Source: an uncultured Saprospiraceae bacterium (GTDB taxonomy: Bacteria > Bacteroidota > Bacteroidia > Chitinophagales > Saprospiraceae). Taken from it: DNA of 57,386 bases. A program made the translations under genes and the position numbers. Below are positions 35,201 through 45,079 of the stretch, piece after piece. The DNA lies in assembly GCA_937928405.1 (NCBI GenBank), contig CALFWZ010000019.1:1-57386 (forward strand). The letters run 5' to 3'. The notes beneath the pieces are model-generated. The model did no database searches, had not been told where the DNA came from, and saw nothing but the letters and a program-made list of their open reading frames with translations. Within the stretch, counting starts at the first letter, position 1, and each line of letters begins with the position of its first letter.

Positions 35201-37087
35201 TTATAAAGGGATTTTTATCTCAACAGTGGTGCCGGTTTCTTCGTCGTTGGGATGATTGTCTGATACTTTTATTTCATAACCTTTTCCGTAGAGTTCATTA
35301 ATAAGAGCAACCCGTTTGGAAATGTTTGCCAAACCAGTGCTTTTATATTTTTTCTGATTTTTGGTTTTTAATGCTAAAGATTTTTTCCGACCAATACCAT
35401 TATCTTTTACAGAAACAAAAAGATGCGTTTTTGTATTTGATAATAGGACGGAAAGTTGACCATGTCCTTCTTTATATCTTAGTCCATGCCAAACCGAATT
35501 TTCTATAAATGGCTGAATGAGCATAGGAGGGATTTCTACATCCAATTCATCAAGATTATTTTCAAAAGTGTAATCAAATTTATCCCGAAACCGGAAATGC
35601 TCCAACTTTAGGTATAATTGATTTAGTTCCACTTCTTCTTCCAAATGAATAAAGTCCTTTTGGGAATAATCTAGCACCTTCCGCATTAATTTAGAAAAAT
35701 CTGACAAGAATTTATTAGCAGCTTTTTCATCATTTTTGGCAATAAAATTATTAACAGAATTCAAAGCATTAAAAATAAAATGAGGATTCATTTGTGTTCG
35801 TAATGATTTAAGCAATAACATTTGATTGGCTCTTCGTTTCGCTTTGACATTTTTATTGAGAAAATAAAAAAAGATCAATGCTCCTAATAATAAAATTCCC
35901 AAAAAACCACTAAGCATTTTTTGTCCTTGCAATTGAGAGGCAAGAAGGGCATCATCTTTTTCTTCAATATCTAAATCCTTTAGCGCTAAATCAATATTCT
36001 GTTGCCTTTTTACAATTTCAATTTTCTCTTGTAAGGTTTTTTCTAATTCTAAAATATCTTCCTCTTTGGCCGAAATATACTGGTCTAAATCTTCTAAGGC
36101 TTGGTCAATTGCCCCCTTGGTTCGGTTAATCTCTAATGATTTTTTAAACACTTTAGCTTTTGCACCAGGAGCTGTTTTGTCTCTAATTACATCTTTAGAT
36201 TTTCTAACGAAATCAGCGGCCCTTTCAATGTCATTATTGCTTAGATAAGCATCCGAAAGTTCTAAATTTTCTGAAATAGCTAAATCCGAAAGTTCTTTAT
36301 TTTGGCTAGAGATAACTGCCGCCGTTTCTCTAATTGCTAATTGTTCGGCTGGAGCATTGGAGTTGCTAACTAATAATTCTTCTTTTGCCTTTTCTACTTC
36401 TTTTATGGTGTTTCCCTTTTGTTCGTCTTCTGGTAAGTTCTTGATAGAATTATAATAAGATTCCTTAGCCTTAGCTGGTCTTTTTTGTTGAGAATAATTT
36501 TGCGAACGTAATGCTTCAACTCGAGCTACGGAAGTACTATCCAAAGAATAATTATTTTCAACATAGTCTAATTGCTGTAGACTCTCTTCGTTTTCTCCTT
36601 TTGCAAATGCCACAGATGCTAACCCTTCTTGACAAGCGATGGTTAATTGTTGATCCTTACTTTTTTCAATGCAAAGTTTAAAATAAGATTCTGCTTTGGA
36701 TGTATTTTTATTTTGTAGAAATAATTGAGCTTGTCGTTCATAAACAATGGCTGGAACCAAAAACTTTTTTGATCGCCCATATATTTTTTCTGCATCTAAA
36801 TACCGTTTGAATGCCAGTTTTGGTTGGTCAATGGATAAATAGATATCTCCTAATAATACGTAAGCTGCTCCTTGATTTTGATAGTCAGGACGTTTTGATT
36901 TTTGGAAAATCACTTGTTCTAATAACGCGATAGCCTTATTCGGTTCCCGGTCTTTTAATCGCCTCGCTTCTGCTAAAAGTTCTGCTGGTTGAGCACTCCG
37001 CTGGGATTTACTCATCTTCTTTTGAGCAAAAACTTCTGTTCCAAAAGTTAGAAAAATTAAGGTCAATATGATAATGATCTGCTTCAT
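35201..37087 (-). CDS. LytS-type sensor histidine kinase with TPR periplasmic domain
   Basis: 628 residues from the ATG at 37087, which begins a signal peptide (MKQIIIILTLIFLTFGTEVFAQ; landmark IIIILTLIFLTFG). An earlier in-frame ATG (37150) adds 21 unlikely residues. Residues about 35-330 form TPR-like helices (AIALLEQVIF, AYVLLGDIYLSIDQPKLAF). A coiled coil follows, then one membrane helix (about 390-410, FLGILLLGALIFFYFL). The His_kinase domain has the H-box NPHFIFNALNSV near residue 430. The ATP-binding part has FIENSVWHGL and VKDNGIGR. It phosphorylates the adjacent LytTR regulator; the gap of 3 bases makes them one operon. Confidence 0.93.
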   Translation of the reverse strand: MKQIIIILTLIFLTFGTEVFAQKKMSKSQRSAQPAELLAEARRLKDREPNKAIALLEQVIFQKSKRPDYQNQGAAYVLLGDIYLSIDQPKLAFKRYLDAEKIYGRSKKFLVPAIVYERQAQLFLQNKNTSKAESYFKLCIEKSKDQQLTIACQEGLASVAFAKGENEESLQQLDYVENNYSLDSTSVARVEALRSQNYSQQKRPAKAKESYYNSIKNLPEDEQKGNTIKEVEKAKEELLVSNSNAPAEQLAIRETAAVISSQNKELSDLAISENLELSDAYLSNNDIERAADFVRKSKDVIRDKTAPGAKAKVFKKSLEINRTKGAIDQALEDLDQYISAKEEDILELEKTLQEKIEIVKRQQNIDLALKDLDIEEKDDALLASQLQGQKMLSGFLGILLLGALIFFYFLNKNVKAKRRANQMLLLKSLRTQMNPHFIFNALNSVNNFIAKNDEKAANKFLSDFSKLMRKVLDYSQKDFIHLEEEVELNQLYLKLEHFRFRDKFDYTFENNLDELDVEIPPMLIQPFIENSVWHGLRYKEGHGQLSVLLSNTKTHLFVSVKDNGIGRKKSLALKTKNQKKYKSTGLANISKRVALINELYGKGYEIKVSDNHPNDEETGTTVEIKIPL

Positions 37088-37294
37088 GCTGGCATAAATA
37101 TACAAAGGATTTTGGAAGAATGCTTGGTAAGTTTTTTGGCGAAATTCCAAGATTTACCCTTTACCAATTCACTTGGACTGTTTACCCAGTGAGGGGGTGT
37201 ATTCACCCTTTCTAAGTTTTTTAAACTTTTTTTTTGAGTGATATTGTGGTTAGTAAATAGAACAACGATTATTAATTCAATAAAATTTTCCACA

Positions 37295-38497
37295 ATGAAA
37301 AAACAAACGATTATCGCGATGGTTGCGATCACCTTGACGGCTAGTTATTTATCCTTAGCACATGCTTGGAACTTATTTTCACCCAATAGTCCAACGAGTA
37401 TTGAGTTACCTAATACTACTGTCCCGAATCTAATTACGAATAAACCTGTTAAGACCAGTAGCTCAGCAGTTCAAGTTGCTTTATTATTAGATGTGAGTGG
37501 TTCAATGAGTGGATTGATAGAACAGGCAAAATCTCAGCTTTGGAAAATAATGAACGAACTAGCTGTTTTAGAAAAACCAGATGGTGAACCAGAATTAGAA
37601 ATGGCCTTATATGTTTATGGTAGTTCCAATGCTGGTCAGGAAAAAAATGAAATTCTTAAGTTGCTTGATTTCACAACGGACATGGATTTATTCTCACAGA
37701 AATTATTTGAATTGGGAACAAGTGGCTCCAAAGAGTATGCTGGTGAAGTGATCGGAAATTCGCTGCAAGAGTTAGAATGGAGAGCTGGGAATGATCATTT
37801 AAAGGTAATATATATTGCTGGGAACGAATCTTTTGCGCAGGGAAAAATTTCATACGCAGAGACTTGTGGACAAGCAGTGGAGAGAAACATTGTCGTAAAT
37901 ACCATTTTTTGTGGAGACCAAGGTCAAGGAATTCGACTTGGTTGGAAAAATGGTGCTTTAGCTGGAAAAGGAAATTATTTTTCTATTAATCATAATGAGA
38001 AAACAGTTTATATCGAAACGCCTTATGATCAACAAATCAATCAGTTGAATATTCAATTAAATAATACGTACATCCCTTATGGTGCCGGAGGAGTTAAGAA
38101 AAAAGAACAACAAGTAAGGCAGGATAGTAATGCCGGCAGTTATAGTACTTCTAATATGGCGGAGCGGTCAAAATTTAAAGCCTCCAAAAAATACAAAGCA
38201 GAGTCTTGGGATTTGGTGGATGCCTACAAAAAAGATAAGAAGATTCTAGCGGAATCAGAAAAACTTCCAGAAGACTTAAAGGATAATTCTGTTGCTGAGA
38301 TTGAAGCAAAAATTCAAAAAATTACGGCTGATCGAGAACGGATTAAAACGGAAATTAACCAGCAGAATAAACTTCGAACAGCATTTATTAAAAATGCTAG
38401 CAAGAAAGAATCTAACAAGAACAGCCTGGAAGGATCTATCTCAAAGTCTATTAATAAATTAGCAAAAGAACGTGGATTTACGAAAGTTGAAGAGTAA
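37295..38497 (+). CDS. Exported von Willebrand factor A domain protein
   Basis: 400 residues from the ATG at 37295, preceding a signal peptide (about 1-25, IIAMVAITLTASYLSLAHA). The VWA domain (about 60-250) has the metal-ion-dependent adhesion site DVSGSMSG and the later T-containing loop LGTSGSKEYAGEVI. The C-terminal region (about 270-400) is charged and helical, with a coiled-coil segment (AEIEAKIQKITADRERIKTE). Such proteins bind ligands or act as chaperone-like partners outside the cytoplasm. It is divergent from the LytS/LytTR pair across about 200 bases, which may mean it is a target. Confidence 0.85.
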   Translation: MKKQTIIAMVAITLTASYLSLAHAWNLFSPNSPTSIELPNTTVPNLITNKPVKTSSSAVQVALLLDVSGSMSGLIEQAKSQLWKIMNELAVLEKPDGEPELEMALYVYGSSNAGQEKNEILKLLDFTTDMDLFSQKLFELGTSGSKEYAGEVIGNSLQELEWRAGNDHLKVIYIAGNESFAQGKISYAETCGQAVERNIVVNTIFCGDQGQGIRLGWKNGALAGKGNYFSINHNEKTVYIETPYDQQINQLNIQLNNTYIPYGAGGVKKKEQQVRQDSNAGSYSTSNMAERSKFKASKKYKAESWDLVDAYKKDKKILAESEKLPEDLKDNSVAEIEAKIQKITADRERIKTEINQQNKLRTAFIKNASKKESNKNSLEGSISKSINKLAKERGFTKVEE

Positions 38498-38596
38498 GAT
38501 ATTTCAATGAGTATGACCTTAATTTAATATATAAATCGTCAGTAGACCGTTTTCTGATTTAAAAATTTATTACAAAATATTTTAAAAAATTAAAAC

Positions 38597-39295
38597 ATGA
38601 ATAAATCAATTGTATTTTTAATTCTGACGTTTTTCTTTAGCACTGGTTTTGTTAACTATTCTAATAAGGTAAAAAAAGAAGCCGACCGACAACAGAAGTT
38701 TTTAGAGTTTTTAAGTCATTTTAAAAAGGTTTCTCTGCCATACAAATTGGATATCCAAACCATTGAATGCTTCAATTTTTCGGATAAAGCCATAAAGAAG
38801 AAAACAAAAATTACAGCAGCAGAAAACAAGTTATCTCAAGTGGCTCAAGAATTTTTACCGTCTTTCCGTTTCGGTAAGTTTAGTAGAATGGGACGACCAA
38901 TCATTCATCCTGTGGCTCGGTTTTTTCCTGATGATGAAACGGTGGCAGTGATTTATAAATTTAGAATGCACTATAGCCATCCTTTGATGAATGATTATAT
39001 GCTGGCCTATTTTGATTTAAAGGGTAATCTTTTGGGTAAAACTAAGAAGAAAAGGGTTTTTATTAACGACCAACGGATCGGTTTTACCAATCTTCATCAT
39101 ACCCAAGTTTTTACCATTTTTCCTTCAGGCAAAATTGAAACGGTATTTTATGATAATCACTGGAAGGCAAAAGTTGGATCTATTGCGATTGAAAAGAATG
39201 AGCTATTAGGTTTTAAAAAGGTAAAAGAAATTAATTATCAATTAGATAGCAGACAGGGGATTCAAGAAATTGCCCAAGTAAATGCTCGTCCTTAA
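38597..39295 (+). CDS. Exported hypothetical protein
   Basis: 232 residues. Signal peptide (about 1-20, IVFLILTFFFSTGFVNYS). The mature part is basic and mostly beta, with conserved-looking strings RMGRPIIHPVARFFPDDETVAVIYKFRMHY (landmarks IIHPVARFFPDD and VAVIYKFRM) and VFTIFPSGKIETVFYDNHW. No known domain is recognised. There is no T9SS tail, so it is probably periplasmic. It overlaps or closely precedes the DUF2306 gene and is likely cotranscribed with it. Confidence 0.75.
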   Translation: MNKSIVFLILTFFFSTGFVNYSNKVKKEADRQQKFLEFLSHFKKVSLPYKLDIQTIECFNFSDKAIKKKTKITAAENKLSQVAQEFLPSFRFGKFSRMGRPIIHPVARFFPDDETVAVIYKFRMHYSHPLMNDYMLAYFDLKGNLLGKTKKKRVFINDQRIGFTNLHHTQVFTIFPSGKIETVFYDNHWKAKVGSIAIEKNELLGFKKVKEINYQLDSRQGIQEIAQVNARP

Positions 39296-39305
39296 TAATT
39301 GGAAA

Positions 39306-39971
39306 ATGAAAACGATACTTCCATTAATTGCAACTGTTTTATTAGCACAAATAATTTATCCTTATCTTACCTGGGAGTTAGATATTGATTTTCTGCAAAC
39401 AAAACAGCATGTGATACATCATTGGTATTATCGACTGGCTTTTTACGTCCATATTTTTTCGAGCTTACCTGTTTTATTTTTCGGTGCTTTTTTATTTTCT
39501 GAAAGAATTCAACAGCGTTTTTCCAAACTCCATCGGATGATGGGAACAAGTTATGTGGTCTTGGTGCTCTTTCTAAGTGCGCCATCAGGAATGGTGTTGG
39601 CGGCTTATGCAAATGGTGGATGGCCAGTACAATTAAGCTTTTTAGTAGCAACGCCTTTATGGTGGATTTTTACTTGGCAAGGATTGCGAACAGCTATGAA
39701 AAAAGACTTTCTAGCCCATCGGAAATGGATGCTCAGAAGTTATGCCTTAGCGTTTTCTGCCGTAACTTTACGGGCTAGTCAATTGTTCTTAAATAATGTT
39801 AATTGGATAGATTATGAATATCAATATCTATTTGTGGCTTGGGAAAGCTGGATGTTGAATTTATTTTTAGTGGAAGTTTATTTACGTTGGCAGGTAAGGA
39901 AAGAACAGCTATTTTCTAGCTTCAGTGAACTGTTTAACAAGTTGAAAAAAAGAGCCACTAATTTATCTTAA
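39306..39971 (+). CDS. DUF2306 membrane protein
   Basis: 221 residues from the ATG at 39306, ten bases after the previous stop; an overlapping ATG at 39282 is also possible. About seven hydrophobic helices. Landmarks of DUF2306 are YVHIFSSLPVLFFGAFLF, SKLHRMMGTSYV and AHRKWMLRSYALAFSAVTLR, where conserved His and Arg residues (HR, HRKWMLRSYA) suggest haem or quinone contact. Its function is unknown. A related family is widespread in Bacteroidota. The last residues are basic and cytosolic. Confidence 0.88.
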   Translation: MKTILPLIATVLLAQIIYPYLTWELDIDFLQTKQHVIHHWYYRLAFYVHIFSSLPVLFFGAFLFSERIQQRFSKLHRMMGTSYVVLVLFLSAPSGMVLAAYANGGWPVQLSFLVATPLWWIFTWQGLRTAMKKDFLAHRKWMLRSYALAFSAVTLRASQLFLNNVNWIDYEYQYLFVAWESWMLNLFLVEVYLRWQVRKEQLFSSFSELFNKLKKRATNLS

Positions 39972-40041
39972 GAAATTGGCAGCTCGTTTGAAAGTAATTT
40001 ATTTTGGTTTGATCTATTAAGTTCTAATAGATCAAACCTTT

Positions 40042-43000
40042 TTATTTCATGGATAATTCTTGGCGAAGATTTTCTCTGGTTAAAAAATCCAGTCGATGAA
40101 TGGCCATCGTTTCATTCCATTCTGGAGAATGGTAAGCCATCTTAAGTGTAGTGAAATCATTGAATGCTTCAATAGGAATTTGTAGAGTATAACCACCATT
40201 TTTATTGCTAGTAGAATTTGTTAATTCTGCTTTACCGATGATATTATCATCGGCATAAATCTCAATGGCTCCCTTTAGTACTTGAGCATTTCGAGTGTAA
40301 AGTTCAACGTTGATCTGCTCTATTTCTGATAAGTCTATTCCATTAAAGCCAATATTTCCGCCAGAATGTATATTCACGACCCCGTGGTTGTATTTTACGT
40401 TAGGAAAGGATTCATCGTCTAAATGAATTTTTTGAGTCTCCGATTCAAAATCATGATTAGTGGCGTTCAATTGATAATATCGGAAATATAATTGTGTAGA
40501 AGTTTTGAGAGGTCCAACAAACTCGCCTCCTTGATCTAGGTAGGAAGATTTTAAAATATACCGACCTTCATTTGTTGTGTTTTGATGGTTTTCCATCACA
40601 TATTTTCCTTTCGGCGCTAATCCATTTTGAGAAGGCGGATTATTAAGCGATAAAATATAATTGACAATAGCTTTGGCATTTGCTTCTGATAAATTAGGAT
40701 GAGCAGGCATGGCTTTTTCTCCCCAAACACCGTTGCCACCATTGATGATCTTCCCCGCTAGATAACTAACCTTAACCGGACTATCTGATGGATATCGTTC
40801 TGCTACTTTGGTATAACTAGGGCCGGCAGAATAACCTTCCACCTTATGGCAAGAAAGGCAGTTCATTTCATCTATCAGTCGTTCACCTGCAGTGGCATAA
40901 GTTTTGTCTCTGTGTCCCATGGCTACTACGTTTTCATCAAAACCTTCCTTCATATAATCAATCGTGGTGGTAATACTGGTTGGTAAAATTCCTTGATTGA
41001 TTTGACCATCTTCTATATCGTTGACGGCAACCTCATAGTTGAGTTCTCGGTCATCCCAAAAGAAAGTTTTATTGCCTGCAATTTTAATATTTATTTCTGG
41101 TTCTGTATTGCCGATATAAAAACTCGATATAGCAGAACTTGATTTACCTCCTTGGTCAGTTACTTTTAGTTTTACTTTCTGTTCTCCAGGAAATTTAAAA
41201 GTGTGACTTAAGGAACTTCCTTTACCAATCAATTTACCATTATTAAACCATTGATAAGTTAATTTATCATTATCGTAATCAATGGAAGATTCTGCGGATG
41301 CCTGAATTGTAAAAGGTGCGGCACCATACTTTTTAGTCGTTTTAATTTTTGCGATAGGCTTGCGATTTCCGCCTTGGTAGGCTAGGTGAACCAAGCGGGC
41401 ATCCATATTCTGTGTAAACCAACCTTTTCCATATTCAATAAAATAAAGTTCTCCATTTTTGTCAATTTCAATATCGATCATATTATCAAAGTTCATGGAA
41501 GGAAGGAAACGTTCCATTCTAACCAAATCACCTTTCTCATTTAAGGTGTTGAGCATGATTCGTCCGCGCATCCATTCATAACTAAAGAATTTTTTATCAA
41601 AATAAGCCGGCAGTCTATTTTCTGATTCAGGATAATCATCTTTGTAATAAACAGGTCCAGCCATTGCGTTTCTGGATCCTGTTCCCATTAAAGGAAACTC
41701 GGCAGATTTTCCGTAAGGATAATAAATCATGGCAGGTTGGGCAGGTGGTAAATTAACTGAACCAGTGTTATTTCGAGAATCGTTAATTGGATTATTTGGA
41801 TCAAACTTTTCTCCCGATATTTTAGTTGCAAAATCATAATCGTGGTAAGCTTTGTTATCAGCTACAAATAATGGCCAACCAAAGAAACCTGGTTTCCTGG
41901 CCTGATTGACTTCATCGTGTCCAGCAGGACCACGATTTTCGTTTGGGTCTTTGGCATCCGGACCAACATCTCCCCAATACAGATAACCTGTATGTCGATC
42001 ATAAGAAATCCGATAAGGGTTTCGACAACCCATGACATAAATTTCTGGACGTCCTTCTTTTGGGTTGTTAAATAAATTTCCTTTTGGAATATCGTATGAG
42101 CCGTCTTCGTTGATGATGATTTTTAGAATTTTACCACGTAAGTCCATTGTATTGGCTGATGTTCCTCTAGCATCAAATGGGGCTCTTCCTGGACGATCAT
42201 CGATGGGACCGTAGCCATCAGATTCAAAAGGATTGGTGTTGTCTCCTGTAGACATAAATAATTCTCGATCGTTACCAAATTGCAAAGATCCTCCGGTATG
42301 ACAGCATTCTTTGGTTTGAACCTCTAACTCAAGAACTATTTTTTCATTTATTAACTCAAAGACCGCATCCGGATCAAATTCAAATCTAGAAAGTCGTTGT
42401 ACGTCCTTATCAGGAGCGGAGTAGTGGAGATAAATAAACTTATTGTTCTCATAATTTGGATCAACGGCTAATCCGATCAATCCATTTTCTGAAAAATAGT
42501 TTATATCTAAATGTTGTGATAATTGAATCTGTTCTGTTTCAGGATTATAAACATAAATCTTTCCAGCTCTTTCTATCCAAATAATTCTTCCATCAGGCAG
42601 AAAGTCCAACTCTACTGGCTCATTCAAATTTGTTTTTATGACTCTTTTTTCAAAACGGTTTTCCTCTGGTGCCACAGAACTCAAGGAATAATCAATTGAC
42701 TTTTTTTTTCCTGCCGCGTATAAAATGCCTCCGATGATATGTTTTAAGAATCGTTCATCCGAAAAAGATTCTTTGGTATGACCCATACCCGTATACCAAG
42801 AGCGACCGCCATCAAACTCATGGTGCCAGGCAATAGGATGATTTTTACCCATAGTACCTCCTTCGTAAGTGCTTTCATCCAAGTTTAAAATAGGAATTAT
42901 TTGGGGATAGATGTCTTTAAAATTATACCACTCATCTACTGTTTTAAAACTATTACCTAGATGTTTGGTTGAAATATGTTCCGTATCTAAGACTTTGATA

Positions 43001-43437
43001 TTTGCTTCATGAACTCCTGGAGGATGGTCCGCAAAATACCCTCCCACGAGTTCATTGTACCAAGGCCATTCGTATTCTGTGTCGGTAGCAGCATGGATAC
43101 CAACAAATCCTCCACCGGCTTGTATCCATCGTTGAAATTCATGTTGCTGAGCATCATTAAGGATATCTCCTGTGGTGGATAAAAAGAGGATTACATTGAA
43201 GGGAGATAGGTTTTTTTGTTTGAAAATTTTGGAATCTTCAGAAAAGGTAACCTGAAAATTATTTACCTCCGCAAGTTTTTTTATGGCAGCAATTCCGTCT
43301 TTAATGGAATCATGTCGATAACCAGCGGTCTTAGAAAAGACTAAAATATTTATAAATTCAGGATTTTGTTTGGAACTACATCCTCCGATAAGGAGCGCCG
43401 CCAAAAGGAAGACAGTAACTTTTAAAATTTTATTCAC
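40042..43437 (-). CDS. Multidomain lipoprotein: ThuA, PQQ-type sugar dehydrogenase, PKD, cytochrome c, CBM
   Basis: 1131 residues from a GTG at 43437. Lipobox LLIGGCSS with Cys20. Residues about 29-245 are a ThuA-like domain (ILVFSKTAGYRHDSI, GFVGIHAATDTEYEWPWY). Residues about 265-690 form a sorbosone/glucose dehydrogenase-type six-bladed propeller (GLIGLAVDP, TKECCHTGGSLQFG, GCRNPYRISYD). A PKD domain follows (about 700-775). A cytochrome c domain has CLSCH haem attachment near residue 870 and a Met ligand in KAMPAHP. The end (about 960-1125) looks like a CBM6-type sugar-binding fold. Likely an outer-surface or periplasmic sugar oxidase feeding electrons to the respiratory chain; the substrate is unknown. 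This combination is known in Bacteroidota. Confidence 0.92.
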   Translation of the reverse strand: MNKILKVTVFLLAALLIGGCSSKQNPEFINILVFSKTAGYRHDSIKDGIAAIKKLAEVNNFQVTFSEDSKIFKQKNLSPFNVILFLSTTGDILNDAQQHEFQRWIQAGGGFVGIHAATDTEYEWPWYNELVGGYFADHPPGVHEANIKVLDTEHISTKHLGNSFKTVDEWYNFKDIYPQIIPILNLDESTYEGGTMGKNHPIAWHHEFDGGRSWYTGMGHTKESFSDERFLKHIIGGILYAAGKKKSIDYSLSSVAPEENRFEKRVIKTNLNEPVELDFLPDGRIIWIERAGKIYVYNPETEQIQLSQHLDINYFSENGLIGLAVDPNYENNKFIYLHYSAPDKDVQRLSRFEFDPDAVFELINEKIVLELEVQTKECCHTGGSLQFGNDRELFMSTGDNTNPFESDGYGPIDDRPGRAPFDARGTSANTMDLRGKILKIIINEDGSYDIPKGNLFNNPKEGRPEIYVMGCRNPYRISYDRHTGYLYWGDVGPDAKDPNENRGPAGHDEVNQARKPGFFGWPLFVADNKAYHDYDFATKISGEKFDPNNPINDSRNNTGSVNLPPAQPAMIYYPYGKSAEFPLMGTGSRNAMAGPVYYKDDYPESENRLPAYFDKKFFSYEWMRGRIMLNTLNEKGDLVRMERFLPSMNFDNMIDIEIDKNGELYFIEYGKGWFTQNMDARLVHLAYQGGNRKPIAKIKTTKKYGAAPFTIQASAESSIDYDNDKLTYQWFNNGKLIGKGSSLSHTFKFPGEQKVKLKVTDQGGKSSSAISSFYIGNTEPEINIKIAGNKTFFWDDRELNYEVAVNDIEDGQINQGILPTSITTTIDYMKEGFDENVVAMGHRDKTYATAGERLIDEMNCLSCHKVEGYSAGPSYTKVAERYPSDSPVKVSYLAGKIINGGNGVWGEKAMPAHPNLSEANAKAIVNYILSLNNPPSQNGLAPKGKYVMENHQNTTNEGRYILKSSYLDQGGEFVGPLKTSTQLYFRYYQLNATNHDFESETQKIHLDDESFPNVKYNHGVVNIHSGGNIGFNGIDLSEIEQINVELYTRNAQVLKGAIEIYADDNIIGKAELTNSTSNKNGGYTLQIPIEAFNDFTTLKMAYHSPEWNETMAIHRLDFLTRENLRQELSMK

Positions 43438-43762
43438 AGTAATAGAATTTCTTTGGTCCAGGTACTAATTGTAAATTGGACACAATATAAGATTTTATTA
43501 CTAATTTATAAGTCGATTTTAAAAATATAATTGTCCTGTAAACTACTTAAAATTTTTATATAATTCTTTGCTGAGCGGTTTGAATCTGAATGTTTGCTTA
43601 CTGATTGAAAGACTTAAATTTCATCTAATTTACGGTAGTGATTTGGAAGAGAAATTCTTAATTGCTTATTAAAAAATTTTTTCTTTAAGGAAAAATGAAT
43701 AGGTGTTGATTCATTGAAAGATCAATAGATAATTCAACCAATCAACACCTTAAGAATTTAGA
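43438..43762. other. Intergenic stretch downstream of metY
   Basis: About 325 bases, AT-rich, with no gene. It contains the hairpin terminator of metY (43701-43750) and the upstream region of the ThuA-dehydrogenase gene. No convincing TAnnTTTG box is seen for the latter. Confidence 0.45.
43701..43750 (-). terminator. Hairpin terminator of metY
   Basis: AGGTGTTGATT pairs perfectly (11 bp) with AATCAACACCT across a 28-base loop, beginning 13 bases after the metY stop. On the minus strand it is followed by ATTCATTTTTCC, a short T-rich stretch. Confidence 0.6.
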
Positions 43763-45058
43763 TTACTTCTTTTTCTTTGCACGTCGGTTTGCTGCCTTAA
43801 AGGCTTGATCTAAATCTGCGATAATATCATCAATGTGTTCAATACCGATACATAACCGCAACAATTCTTGTGTAACTCCCGCTGTTGCCTGCTCTTTAAT
43901 AGTCATTTGTCGATGAGTAGTAGAGGCTGGATGACAAGCAAGAGATTTGGCATCTCCTATATTAACTAACCGTTTAAATAGACCTAAGGCATCATAGAAT
44001 TTTTCTGCTTTTTTATAACCGCCTTTGATACCGAAGGTAAGCAGTGAAGATGGTTTACCACCACAGTATTTTTTGGCTAGTTTGTAGTATTTACTACTAC
44101 TTAATCCACCATATTCTACCCAAGAAACTTGCGGGTGTTTTTTTAGATATTTGGCCACTGCCAAAGCATTATCACAGTGCCTTTCCATTCTCAAAGGCAA
44201 AGTTTCTAGGCCTTGTAAAATTTGAAAAGCTGCCATAGCTGAAAGGGCAGAACCGGTATTTCTTAATGGTACGGTTCGGGCACGACCAATGTAAGCAGCA
44301 GGACCAAATGCTTCGGTATACACCACCCCGTGATAGGATGGTTCAGGGGTGTTAAGCATCGGAAATCGATCTTTATGTTTTGCCCAAGGAAATTTACCAC
44401 TATCGACTATAACGCCACCTAACGTAGTACCATGACCACCAACATATTTTGTCAATGAATGTACCACAATGTCGGCGCCATAGGCAATTGGGTTAAGGAT
44501 AGCTGGACTGGCAACGGTGTTGTCTACAATGAGTGGAACACCCGCTTTGTGAGCCACCTTTGCCAATTTTTCTATATCAGAAATATTGCCAGCTGGATTA
44601 CCAATAGATTCACAATAAACCGCTTTTGTTTTGTCATCAATTAATTTAGCAATATCTTTTGGATCGGTAGACGATGCAAATCGTACCTCGATTCCTTGTT
44701 TAGGAAGCATGTGCGCGAATAGCGTATAGGTTCCTCCATATAGTTGTGATAGCGAAACGATATTATCTCCTGCTTCTGCAATATTTAGGATGGCATAATT
44801 AATTGCCGCACTTCCTGCACTGACGCATAGAGCAGCAATTCCACCTTCCATAGCGGCAATTCTTTCTTCCAAAACGCCCACCGTTGGGTTCATGATCCGG
44901 CTATAAATATTGCCGGGTACCGCAAGATTGAAAAGGTCTGCTCCGTGTTGAGCATTGTCAAATTCGTAGGCGACGGTTTGATAAATTGGGACTGCTACCG
45001 ATTTGGTAGTTGGTTCAGATTGATAGCCAGCGTGGATGGCAAGGGTTTCTTTTTTCAT
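43763..45058 (-). CDS. metY: O-acetylhomoserine sulfhydrylase / aminocarboxypropyltransferase (MetY-type)
   Basis: 431 residues, typical for this PLP enzyme of the Cys/Met metabolism family. It makes homocysteine from O-acetylhomoserine and sulfide (direct sulfhydrylation). The N-terminus has TLAIHAGYQSEPTT and IYSRIMNPTVGVLEERIAAMEGG (landmarks YSRIMNPTV and EERIAAMEGG), the PLP phosphate and substrate sites. K204 in HSLTKYVGGHG is the Schiff-base lysine. The C-terminus is extended and very lysine-rich. The long insertion ARTVPLRNTG and HPASTTHRQMT fit MetY rather than MetB. It is single, with a structured leader upstream. Confidence 0.94.
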   Translation of the reverse strand: MKKETLAIHAGYQSEPTTKSVAVPIYQTVAYEFDNAQHGADLFNLAVPGNIYSRIMNPTVGVLEERIAAMEGGIAALCVSAGSAAINYAILNIAEAGDNIVSLSQLYGGTYTLFAHMLPKQGIEVRFASSTDPKDIAKLIDDKTKAVYCESIGNPAGNISDIEKLAKVAHKAGVPLIVDNTVASPAILNPIAYGADIVVHSLTKYVGGHGTTLGGVIVDSGKFPWAKHKDRFPMLNTPEPSYHGVVYTEAFGPAAYIGRARTVPLRNTGSALSAMAAFQILQGLETLPLRMERHCDNALAVAKYLKKHPQVSWVEYGGLSSSKYYKLAKKYCGGKPSSLLTFGIKGGYKKAEKFYDALGLFKRLVNIGDAKSLACHPASTTHRQMTIKEQATAGVTQELLRLCIGIEHIDDIIADLDQAFKAANRRAKKKK

Positions 45059-45079
45059 GGTTAATTTTTAAAGGTTAAA

